A stretch of 23,430 nt of DNA, from the NCBI GenBank assembly GCA_900317015.1, contig ONFH01000091.1, positions 1-23,430 on the forward strand. Reading direction: 5' to 3'. Source of the stretch: an uncultured Erysipelotrichaceae bacterium. GTDB lineage: Bacteria > Bacillota_I > Bacilli_A > Erysipelotrichales > Coprobacillaceae. The notes beneath the pieces are model-generated. The model ran no database searches, was not told the origin of the DNA, and saw only the letters and a program-made list of their open reading frames with translations. This document shows, piece after piece, positions 13,813 to 20,748 of the stretch; position 1 is the stretch's first letter, and the number at the start of each line of letters is the position of its first letter. Position numbers and translations under genes: made by a program.

Positions 13813-15030
13813 ATGCAAAGATTTACTTTACCTAGAGATCTTTATCATGGAAAGGGAGCTCTGGAAGCTTTAAAAACATTAAAAGGTAAAAAAGCTATGA
13901 TTTGTGTTGGTGGCGGCTCTATGAAACGTTTAGGCTTCTTGGCCAAAGCTGAAGAATACTTAAAAGAAGCTGGCATGGAAGTTCAGTTATTCGAAGGAAT
14001 TGAACCAGATCCATCTGTAACAACAGTTATGCGTGGTGCTAAAGCCATGGAAGAATTCGAACCTGACTGGATCGTTGCTATGGGCGGCGGTTCACCAATT
14101 GATGCTGCAAAAGCTATGTGGATCAAATATGAACATCCAGAATGCACATTCGAAGATATGTGTAAAGTCTTCGCTTTACCAGAATTAAGAAAGAAAGCTC
14201 ATTTCTGTGCTGTTTCTTCTACATCTGGTACTGCAACAGAAGTCACTTGCTTCTCAATCATTACTGACTACGACAAAGGTATCAAATATCCAATCGCAGA
14301 CTTCGGGATCGCACCTGATGTTGCTATCGTTGACCCTAACTTAGCAGAAACTATGCCTCAGAAGTTAACTGCTCATACAGGTATGGATGCAATGACTCAT
14401 GCCATCGAAGCTTATGTTTCAACTGCACATTGTAACTACACTGATCCAGTTGCCATCTGGGCAATCCGTATGATTCAGAGAGACTTAGTTAACTCTTATA
14501 ATGGCGATATGACTGCTCGTGACAATATGCATGATGCACAGTGCTTAGCTGGTCAGGCATTCTCTAACGCTTCACTTGGTATCGTTCACTCAATGGCTCA
14601 TAAGACAGGTGCGGCTTTCGCAGATTATGGTGCTCATATCATCCACGGTGCTGCTAACGCAATGTACTTACCAAAGGTCATCGCATTCAACGCTAAAGAT
14701 CCAGAAGCGAAATCAAGATATGCATTCATCGCTGATGAAATGAAATTAGGTGGCAACACTGAAGATGAAAAGGTTGCAAACTTAATTGCTAAATTAAGAA
14801 GCATGAATGATGCATTAAATATCCCACATTGTATCAAACATTATGGCAAGGATTCTTATCCAACTGAACAAGGCTTCGTACCAGAAGACGTATTCTTAGA
14901 AAGATTACCTGAAATCGCTAAGAACGCCATCGGCGATGCATGTACATTAACGAACCCACGTAAACCTTCACAGGAAGAAATGGAAAAGTTATTAAAAGCT
15001 TGCTACTACGATACAGAAGTAGATTTCTAA
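13813..15030 (+). CDS. Iron-containing alcohol dehydrogenase (group III)
   Basis: A 405-residue Fe-ADH that interconverts an alcohol and an aldehyde or ketone with NAD(P)H. The nucleotide loop is GGGSPIDAAKA (91-101). Metal ligands are D192 and H196 (HTGMDAMTHAIEAY), H259 (GIVHSMAHKTGA) and H278 (HIIHGAANAMYLP); H263 is the nearby conserved histidine. Family length is normally 380-405. The stretch between H259 and H278 is five residues longer than in FucO-type enzymes. Substrate (ethanol, butanol, 1,3-propanediol, lactaldehyde) cannot be fixed from sequence. Start: ATG with AAAGGAG upstream. The promoter region carries cre-like and Rex-like sites, pointing to a role in disposing of reducing equivalents during fermentation. 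Codon usage is noticeably T/A-ending and uniform, as expected of a highly expressed gene. A terminator follows. Confidence 0.95.
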   Translation: MQRFTLPRDLYHGKGALEALKTLKGKKAMICVGGGSMKRLGFLAKAEEYLKEAGMEVQLFEGIEPDPSVTTVMRGAKAMEEFEPDWIVAMGGGSPIDAAKAMWIKYEHPECTFEDMCKVFALPELRKKAHFCAVSSTSGTATEVTCFSIITDYDKGIKYPIADFGIAPDVAIVDPNLAETMPQKLTAHTGMDAMTHAIEAYVSTAHCNYTDPVAIWAIRMIQRDLVNSYNGDMTARDNMHDAQCLAGQAFSNASLGIVHSMAHKTGAAFADYGAHIIHGAANAMYLPKVIAFNAKDPEAKSRYAFIADEMKLGGNTEDEKVANLIAKLRSMNDALNIPHCIKHYGKDSYPTEQGFVPEDVFLERLPEIAKNAIGDACTLTNPRKPSQEEMEKLLKACYYDTEVDF

Positions 15031-15040
15031 AAACGAATAT

Positions 15041-15070
15041 AAGAGAAGGTGATGAGCCTTCTCTTCTTTT
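15041..15070 (+). terminator. Intrinsic terminator of the alcohol dehydrogenase gene
   Basis: Perfect 9-bp stem AAGAGAAGG (15041-15049) / CCTTCTCTT (15057-15065) followed by a modest T-run. Only about 15 bases remain before the NUDIX start, so that gene may rely on read-through or on a promoter within the dehydrogenase gene. Confidence 0.7.
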
Positions 15071-15085
15071 ATTAGGAGGAGAATT

Positions 15086-15601
15086 ATGGAACTTAGAGAT
15101 AAAAATGGATTAACAGAAGAAGAATTCTTAAAACAATATAATGCGGATAAATATCCAAAACCATCAGTCACGGCAGATATTGCGGTTATTGCCCATGAAG
15201 GAGACACACGTTATATTTTATTGATCCAAAGAGGCGGTCATCCTTATTTAGGATGCTGGGCTTTACCAGGTGGCTTCTCAAATAAGAATGAACGGATCGA
15301 ACATGTGGCGAACCGTGAACTTGAAGAAGAGACAGGCGTCAAGGGATTAGACTTAAAATTAGTTGGTGTCTATTCGAAACCGGGCCGTGATCCCCGTGGC
15401 TGGACGATGTCCTGTGCTTATAAGGCTGATGTCAATAAAGGAGACGTAAAGGCTCAAGCCGGTGACGATGCTGCCAATGCCAAGTGGTTTAAGGTCAATG
15501 AAAAAGATTATTCACTAACTTGTGAAAATACGACATTACATCTTGAAGATTTGGCATTTGACCATAATGAGATTGTATCTGATGCGTTGAATATGAAATA
15601 A
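15086..15601 (+). CDS. NUDIX hydrolase, ADP-ribose-pyrophosphatase-like
   Basis: A 171-residue NUDIX protein. The box is complete: G63-x5-E69-x7-R77-E-L-E-E-E-T-G-V85 matches GX5EX7REUXEEXGU, which binds the divalent metal that hydrolyses a nucleoside diphosphate linked to another group. SVTADIAVI before the box and a GRDPRGWTMSCAY segment after it are like those of ADP-ribose pyrophosphatases and related NrtR-type domains, so ADP-ribose or a similar NAD-related compound is the most likely substrate (inference). There is no DNA-binding domain. Start: ATG with AGGAGG 8 bases upstream. It lies close after the alcohol dehydrogenase terminator, and a promoter for the next gene follows it. Confidence 0.92.
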   Translation: MELRDKNGLTEEEFLKQYNADKYPKPSVTADIAVIAHEGDTRYILLIQRGGHPYLGCWALPGGFSNKNERIEHVANRELEEETGVKGLDLKLVGVYSKPGRDPRGWTMSCAYKADVNKGDVKAQAGDDAANAKWFKVNEKDYSLTCENTTLHLEDLAFDHNEIVSDALNMK

Positions 15602-15604
15602 TCC

Positions 15605-15633
15605 TTGCAATAGTGATAGATTCCTCTTAGAAT
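15605..15633 (+). promoter_or_regulatory. Promoter of the flavin-reductase-like gene
   Basis: TTGCAA (15605-15610), exact 17-base spacer, TAGAAT (15628-15633). Confidence 0.5.
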
Positions 15634-15657
15634 AGGTCCCGTGAGGGAGGTAACATA

Positions 15658-16128
15658 ATGGAACTTACAACAGATGTTTTTCATAATTTCTTTCCTGGCA
15701 ATGCCCTTGTCACAGCAGGAAATGAAGAAGACTACAATACCATGTTGATCGGCTGGGGCGCTTTAGGAACGATCTGGGGTAAAGCAGCTGCGACGATCTA
15801 TGTTCGTGACAGTCGTTACACATTGGAATACTTAGAGAAGAATGATTACTTTACGATCAGTTTCTTTGATGATCATCAGGAAGATCTTCATCTTTTAGGA
15901 ACAAAGTCTGGTCGTGACGGGGACAAAGTGGCAAAGACCTCTTTAACACCGGTCAGCGTTGACCATTCGATGACTTTTAAGGAAGCAAAATATACGCTTT
16001 TATGTAAGAAGATGTACTTACAGAAACTAGACGAAAAAGCGATGCCTGAAGAGGTCGTTAAAAGAAATTATGCCAATGGTGATATGCATAATATGATCAT
16101 TGGTGAAGTCATCAAAATCATTAAGTAA
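15658..16128 (+). CDS. Flavin-reductase-like FMN-binding split-barrel protein
   Basis: A 156-residue protein resembling the flavin reductase-like domain family. The N-terminal segment FFPGNALVTAGNEEDYNTMLIGWGALGTIWGKAAATIYVRDSRYT carries the family pattern: a strand with N/T and I-G-W, then the P/A-A-V and R-x-S-R-Y-T motif. FTISFF and LGTKSGRDGDKVAKTSL follow, as in proteins that bind FMN and reduce flavins or act as small oxidoreductases. No [Fe-S] or rubredoxin domain is fused. ATG with GGGAGG upstream. It lies 19 bases before the threonine-aldolase-like gene, so the two form an operon. The physiological electron acceptor is not visible. Confidence 0.85.
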   Translation: MELTTDVFHNFFPGNALVTAGNEEDYNTMLIGWGALGTIWGKAAATIYVRDSRYTLEYLEKNDYFTISFFDDHQEDLHLLGTKSGRDGDKVAKTSLTPVSVDHSMTFKEAKYTLLCKKMYLQKLDEKAMPEEVVKRNYANGDMHNMIIGEVIKIIK

Positions 16129-16147
16129 GAAGCGGTGGAAATCGAAC

Positions 16148-17170
16148 ATGTTATATTTTATTAATGATTATTCAGAAGGAGCACATCCTAAAATTTTAGA
16201 AGCTCTAGCTAAAACGAACAATGAACATTTACTTGGCTATGGAGCAGATGAGTATACACAGTCTGCCAAAAAGAAGATCTGTGCCTTCTTAGGTAAAGAC
16301 ATCGATGATATTTACATGATCTCTGGTGGAACTCAGACGAATAAAGTCGTAATTGGGACGATGTTAGAAAACTATGAAGGCGTTATCGCAGCTGTCACTG
16401 GTCATGTGTCGATCCATGAAGCTGGAGCCATTGAAGCGACAGGTCATAAAGTTTTAACGTTACCTAGTCATGATGGAAAAATTGATGCGGATGAATTAAA
16501 GGATTACCTTGAGACATTCTATAATGATGGCAACCATGAACATATGGTCTTTCCAGGAATGGTCTATGTCTCTCATCCAACTGAATATGGCACCCTTTAT
16601 AGCAAAGCTGAACTGACGGCGATTTCGAAAGTCTGTCATGAATATGATCTGCCATTATTCTTAGATGGGGCAAGACTTGGCTATGGCTTAGCTGCTAAAC
16701 ATGATCTAGAAATTGAAGATATCGTCAATTTAACTGATGTTTTCTATATTGGTGGCACCAAGGTCGGGGCCTTATGTGGTGAAGCTGTTGTTTATACGCA
16801 TCACAATGCACCAAAACATTTTGTCACACAGATCAAACAGTATGGCGCCTTACTTGCCAAAGGAAGATTGATGGGTGTACAGTTTGATACATTATTTACT
16901 GATGATCTTTATTTAAAGATCTCTCAGAATGCGGTCGATACCGCCATGAAGTTAAAAGCTGGGCTCAAAGAAAAAGGATATCATTTCTATCTTGATTCCC
17001 CAACGAATCAGCAGTTTATTATTATGGAAAATGAAAAACTGAAAGCTTTAGGCGAAAAAGTTATGTACAGCTTCTGGGAAAAGTATGATGATGATCATAC
17101 CGTCATCAGACTTGCGACATCTTGGGCGACAAAAGAAGAAGACGTTGATGCTTTATTAGCATTGTTATAA
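16148..17170 (+). CDS. Threonine-aldolase-like PLP-dependent enzyme
   Basis: The start is placed at the ATG at 16148 (MLYFINDYSEGAHP); an upstream ATG at 16100 would add 16 residues overlapping the previous gene. The ribosome site is weak (GCGGTGG), so translational coupling to the previous gene is possible. The 340-residue fold type I PLP enzyme shows SGGTQTNKVVI (59-69), TGHVSIHEAGA with ring-stacking H86, FLDGARLGYG with D173 that contacts the PLP pyridine nitrogen, and GGTKVGA with the Schiff-base lysine K205. These match low-specificity L-threonine aldolases, which split L-threonine or allo-threonine to glycine and acetaldehyde. Acetaldehyde could feed alcohol dehydrogenases, but a functional link with the nearby Fe-ADH is only suggestive. 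The gene ends at a strong terminator. Confidence 0.9.
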   Translation: MLYFINDYSEGAHPKILEALAKTNNEHLLGYGADEYTQSAKKKICAFLGKDIDDIYMISGGTQTNKVVIGTMLENYEGVIAAVTGHVSIHEAGAIEATGHKVLTLPSHDGKIDADELKDYLETFYNDGNHEHMVFPGMVYVSHPTEYGTLYSKAELTAISKVCHEYDLPLFLDGARLGYGLAAKHDLEIEDIVNLTDVFYIGGTKVGALCGEAVVYTHHNAPKHFVTQIKQYGALLAKGRLMGVQFDTLFTDDLYLKISQNAVDTAMKLKAGLKEKGYHFYLDSPTNQQFIIMENEKLKALGEKVMYSFWEKYDDDHTVIRLATSWATKEEDVDALLALL

Positions 17171-17175
17171 TGAAA

Positions 17176-17218
17176 AAGGCGTAGATCCAATGGAGATTGA
17201 ATCTATGCCTTCTTTTTT
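17176..17218. terminator. Bidirectional terminator between convergent genes
   Basis: AAGGCGTAGAT (17176-17186) pairs with ATCTATGCCTT (17201-17211) with one G-U pair. It is followed by a T-run on the plus strand and preceded by an A-run that serves the minus-strand gene ending at 17217. Confidence 0.8.
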
Positions 17219-18695
17219 ATTTACGATATTTCACGCCATGTAAACGGCCAATGGCCACGGCATCGTATGAGAATCGATAACCGATACAGCCTGTTTTAGA
17301 AGAGTAGCCACCGACTGTGCCAATCGTCAAATCATTAGAAACATAGACCGCAACGTGGTTAATGTTCATAAAGCGATGGTTCTTTCCGCCAGTGGAGAAG
17401 AAAAGTAGATCGCCAGGACGCATCCTCTTTAAATTCTTACTCGTCCCTTTCATTAATAAAGCATGCTTCTTGAGCCATTTTGCATCATCGGCAGCTGTTG
17501 GTGCATATTTTTTATTACCTAAAGTCAGACCAGCTTTTTTGTAAGTACGCCAAGCAAATGTACTGCAGTCGACATATTTTTTCTGTGTGCGCTTCTTCTG
17601 TGAGTAGTGTGGCTTTGTACGAGCAATCGCATAAGCGCTTCTGATAATTTTATAAGTCTTTTGATCAACGGACCAGAATTCTTCTGTCGTATTATCAATG
17701 CCATCGTTCATTGTTACAGTGATCTTACCAGTCGCTTTTTTCGCTTTGACGGTATTATTCTTGAAATCAAGATAACGATTTGATGTGCTATTCATCTGAG
17801 AAAGAAGAAAAGCAGGTGCACCACTCGTAATGAATTTCTTGGACATACCTTTCTTCAAGATCGTATTTTCATAGGATGCTTGTTTTGGTGATGACAGGAT
17901 CAGTCTTGTGTGAAGAACGACACCTTCTGTGTAGATCGTTAACTGCGTATCCGTGACTTTAGAAGATCTCACATAAGTACCATCGATCTTGACATTAGGA
18001 TCAGCACAATAGACGTAAGACTTTGCTTCGCTATAGGCGGTATCGACATAAGCTCCGTTACCTTCACCCACTCCGCCATAGGTGATCGGCTGAATCGATG
18101 GCTGAATGACGTTGATCCTGATCGTGTTGTGGGTGATGTCATCACCACATTGAACAGAACATGATACGGTGTCTTCACCATCAGTTGCCGTGATCACAGC
18201 ATAGCCAGGACCTTGACCGGTGATCACACCATTGGCATCCACTGTGGCTACGCTTGGATCATCACTTGTAAAGGATGCTGCTTTATTGGCAGTGATCTGA
18301 AATGTTTCGTTTGGATTCAGTTTCACATCAGAATGTGAAAGATGAAGATAATCACTATCTGTTGCATAATAATCATTGGCAGTCGCCTCATCAACGACAT
18401 TTCGATAAAGTGTCTGAGTGACTGTCCCTTCGCCAACGGATGATCCGGTGACTTGAATGTTTGAACCGCTTTGAGAAATTGAAAAATATGGATCGCTGGT
18501 TGTGAAATATGTTTGATAGCCATCCTTATATTCCCCGTTTACGGTAATCGTTCCCCCAACGCCGACATAAGCATCTTCCGTATAAGGATAGGTGTTGGCA
18601 GCGTTAATGGCATTTTGATCTTCGGCATGGACGACCGGACTGACACAAAAGACCATCATCACGACTAAGATCAGTTTTAAAAATGTATGTTTCAT
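17217..18695 (-). CDS. Secreted NlpC/P60 peptidoglycan hydrolase with Ig-like domain
   Basis: The ATG at 18695 is chosen (MKHTFLKLIL): AGGGGAGG lies just upstream and a typical signal peptide follows, with K, a hydrophobic stretch (5-20) and a likely cut after A24 in VVHA-ED. The longer frame from 18752 would hide that signal. The 492-residue protein has a strand-rich region (25-110), a bacterial Ig-like Big_2 domain (about 122-183; DVKLNPNETFQI to DDPSVATVDANGVITGQGPGYAVITA), a strand-rich middle without recognised family (190-345), and an NlpC/P60 catalytic domain (about 345-490). C377 in DCSTFAW is the nucleophile and H447 in NINHVAVYV the base, with RPGDLLFF (426-433) as the family segment. 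Such enzymes cut peptide bonds in peptidoglycan stems outside the cell. A weak TTTACT/TAAAAT promoter may lie upstream. It is divergent from the TetR gene. Confidence 0.9.
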   Translation of the reverse strand: MKHTFLKLILVVMMVFCVSPVVHAEDQNAINAANTYPYTEDAYVGVGGTITVNGEYKDGYQTYFTTSDPYFSISQSGSNIQVTGSSVGEGTVTQTLYRNVVDEATANDYYATDSDYLHLSHSDVKLNPNETFQITANKAASFTSDDPSVATVDANGVITGQGPGYAVITATDGEDTVSCSVQCGDDITHNTIRINVIQPSIQPITYGGVGEGNGAYVDTAYSEAKSYVYCADPNVKIDGTYVRSSKVTDTQLTIYTEGVVLHTRLILSSPKQASYENTILKKGMSKKFITSGAPAFLLSQMNSTSNRYLDFKNNTVKAKKATGKITVTMNDGIDNTTEEFWSVDQKTYKIIRSAYAIARTKPHYSQKKRTQKKYVDCSTFAWRTYKKAGLTLGNKKYAPTAADDAKWLKKHALLMKGTSKNLKRMRPGDLLFFSTGGKNHRFMNINHVAVYVSNDLTIGTVGGYSSKTGCIGYRFSYDAVAIGRLHGVKYRK

Positions 18696-18746
18696 GTTAA
18701 ATCCTCCCCTTAGTAGCATTTTAATAGATGAAGGAACGAAGTAAAA

Positions 18747-18780
18747 GACCATTTTGTGACAAAGTTATGTTAAAATGGTC
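18747..18780. promoter_or_regulatory. Long inverted repeat at the TetR promoter
   Basis: Perfect 9-bp arms GACCATTTT (18747-18755) and AAAATGGTC (18772-18780) separated by 16 bases. The right arm overlaps the -10 of the TetR gene, and the repeat lies between the divergent NlpC and TetR genes: a plausible TetR autoregulatory operator controlling both. Confidence 0.5.
18768..18776 (+). promoter_or_regulatory. Extended -10 promoter of the TetR gene
   Basis: TG-T-TAAAAT, about 22 bases before the TetR ATG, within the long inverted repeat. Confidence 0.5.
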
Positions 18781-18798
18781 CACAAAGGAGTCAGAACT

Positions 18799-19365
18799 AT
18801 GGAACTAAGAGAAAGAATCATTGAGGCTGCTTTTCGTGCCTATAAACAAAAAGGATTAAAATTTACAATGGACGATCTGGCTAAGGATCTCTCCATTTCC
18901 AAGAAGACGATCTATACCATCTTTGATGATAAAGGGAGTTTGATCGATGCCTTAGTCGAAGAAGTCTTTAAAGAAGTCAAGATCTGTGAAGATCAGGTCA
19001 TGCATGATGAATCGCTAGATACCTTAGGAAAGGTAAAGGGGATCTTAGCGGCTTTTCCTGATCTCTTTGAAAACTTAGATGCTAGTGGTCTTTATGTTCT
19101 GCGTGATAAATATCCGATGACTTATCGCAAGGTGCAAAGACATCTTGAGACAGGATGGGAACAAACATTTAGCATCTTAAACCAAGGTGTGAAAGAAGGG
19201 GTTCTTCGTCCTTTCAATATGGCCTTATTTAAATTGATGTATGAAGCGACTTTGGAAAGCTTCTTTACAAGAGATTTCTTAAGTGTTCATCATTTAGAAT
19301 ATCGAGATGCTTTAAATCAGATCGTTGAAATTATGGTAGAAGGCATTACCATTGATCAAAAATAG
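18799..19365 (+). CDS. TetR-family transcriptional regulator
   Basis: The ATG at 18799 has AAAGGAG about 9 bases upstream; an earlier ATG at 18775 lies in the promoter -10. The 188-residue protein carries the TetR N-terminal helix-turn-helix (ERIIEAAFRAYKQKGLKFTMDDLAKDLSISKKTIYTIFDDKGSLI, residues about 5-50) and an all-helical C-terminal ligand/dimer domain (about 60-185) with no recognised ligand class. It is followed by 144 bases without a terminator, then DAHP synthase. Its target could be itself and the divergent cell-wall hydrolase, through the inverted repeat at 18747-18780. Confidence 0.92.
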   Translation: MELRERIIEAAFRAYKQKGLKFTMDDLAKDLSISKKTIYTIFDDKGSLIDALVEEVFKEVKICEDQVMHDESLDTLGKVKGILAAFPDLFENLDASGLYVLRDKYPMTYRKVQRHLETGWEQTFSILNQGVKEGVLRPFNMALFKLMYEATLESFFTRDFLSVHHLEYRDALNQIVEIMVEGITIDQK

Positions 19366-19509
19366 ATCTGTAATCATTAAAATAACACAAATATAAAACT
19401 AAAATTTTCTAAAATCATAAAAAACAGATAAAAAAGATAAAAAAACTCTCGCTATTTTCTCTCATTTCAAGTATCATGTACGTAATGTACTTAAAGGGGG
19501 AATACACTC

Positions 19510-20547
19510 ATGGATATGCAGATGGAGTTTATCCGTAAACTACCAACACCACAGGAAATTAAAAATCAGTATCCTGTCACATTAGCAATGAAGGAGCTCA
19601 AACAAGAGAGAGACGAAGAGATCAGAGATATTTTTGCCGGTAAGGAAAATAAGCTGATCTTGATCATCGGCCCATGTTCAGCAGATAATGAAGATGCAGT
19701 TCTAGAATATATGCATCGTTTAAGAAAGGTGCAGGACAAAGTCGCCGATAAGATCTTCATCATTCCTCGTGTTTATACAAATAAACCTAGAACAATTGGG
19801 AAAGGCTATAAAGGCATGCTGCACCAGCCTGATCCACTTGGTGAAGAAGATATGTTAGCAGGGATCATTGCCATTCGTCATATGCACACAAGAGTCGTTA
19901 AAGAAACAGGCTTCACATGTGCTGAAGAAATGCTTTATCCACAGAACCATAGATACTTATCTGACTTATTATCTTATGTTGCCGTTGGGGCACGTTCTGT
20001 TGAAAACCAGGAACATCGTATCGTTGCTTCCGGAATCGGGATCCCAGCTGGGATGAAGAACCCGACTGGTGGCGACTTAACAGTTATGATGAATTCCATT
20101 GAAGCCGCTCAGGCTAAGCAGAAGTTCATCTATCGTGGCTGGGAAGTCAAGACTCCAGGTAATGATTTTGCTCATGCCATCTTACGTGGTTACGTTGATG
20201 AAAACGGAACAGCTTATCCAAACTATCATTATGAAACATTAGAGAGAGTTGCTCATTTATACGAAGAACGAAATCTCGAACATCCAGCAGTCATTGTCGA
20301 TACGAACCATTCTAACTCTGGTAAGCGTTATGCCGAACAGATCCGTATCGCCAAAGACGTTATGCATTCACGTCAGTTAAATCCAAAGATCAAGAATTTA
20401 GTCAAAGGCCTGATGATCGAATCTTATCTTGAGGATGGTAATCAGAAACCTGAAGAAGGCGTCTTTGGTAAGTCTATTACTGACCCATGCTTAGGCTGGG
20501 AAAAGACAGAGCAGCTGATCTTAGATCTTGCCGAATTAGTTGATTAA
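19510..20547 (+). CDS. aroF: Class I 3-deoxy-7-phosphoheptulonate (DAHP) synthase
   Basis: Condenses phosphoenolpyruvate and erythrose 4-phosphate, the first step of the shikimate route to aromatic amino acids. The 345 residues match the class I (AroF/G/H) length of about 350. Metal ligands are C56 (GPCS), H267 (DTNHSNS), E304 (LMIES) and D325 (SITDPCLGW). The PEP/E4P segment is RVYTNKPRTIGKGYKGMLHQPDP (87-109), which departs from the E. coli EKPRTTVGWKG pattern but keeps K92, P93, R94 and K101. GARSVENQEHR (160-170) is also conserved. No fused chorismate mutase or ACT domain is present, so any feedback site lies in the catalytic domain. A possible -10 is TATCAT at 19472-19477; ribosome site AAAGGGGGA. 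It is not part of an aro gene cluster here. The symbol is for the class; which isozyme cannot be told. Confidence 0.95.
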   Translation: MDMQMEFIRKLPTPQEIKNQYPVTLAMKELKQERDEEIRDIFAGKENKLILIIGPCSADNEDAVLEYMHRLRKVQDKVADKIFIIPRVYTNKPRTIGKGYKGMLHQPDPLGEEDMLAGIIAIRHMHTRVVKETGFTCAEEMLYPQNHRYLSDLLSYVAVGARSVENQEHRIVASGIGIPAGMKNPTGGDLTVMMNSIEAAQAKQKFIYRGWEVKTPGNDFAHAILRGYVDENGTAYPNYHYETLERVAHLYEERNLEHPAVIVDTNHSNSGKRYAEQIRIAKDVMHSRQLNPKIKNLVKGLMIESYLEDGNQKPEEGVFGKSITDPCLGWEKTEQLILDLAELVD

Positions 20548-20548
20548 G

Positions 20549-20576
20549 AAGGTCTCCATGTGGAGATCTTTTTTTT
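20549..20576 (+). terminator. Intrinsic terminator of the DAHP synthase gene
   Basis: AAGGTCTCCA (20549-20558) and TGGAGATCTT (20561-20570) pair, with one G-U pair, directly after the stop, followed by a long T-run. Confidence 0.85.
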
Positions 20577-20666
20577 ATGCAATTTCGGATTTTTGACTAA
20601 CGAATGAAAATGCTTTACCAAAATCCCCTTTTTTCTTGTGATTTTTTTATTCAAAAGGTCTTAATC

Positions 20667-20696
20667 TTAACATTTCCAGTTTCATAAAGCTATAAT
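20667..20696 (+). promoter_or_regulatory. Promoter of the membrane pyrophosphatase gene
   Basis: TTAACA (20667-20672), 18-base spacer, perfect TATAAT (20691-20696). Confidence 0.65.
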
Positions 20697-20748
20697 AAAG
20701 ATATAGGAATATCATGTATTCTTTATGAAAGAAAGGGGAGCGTTTACT

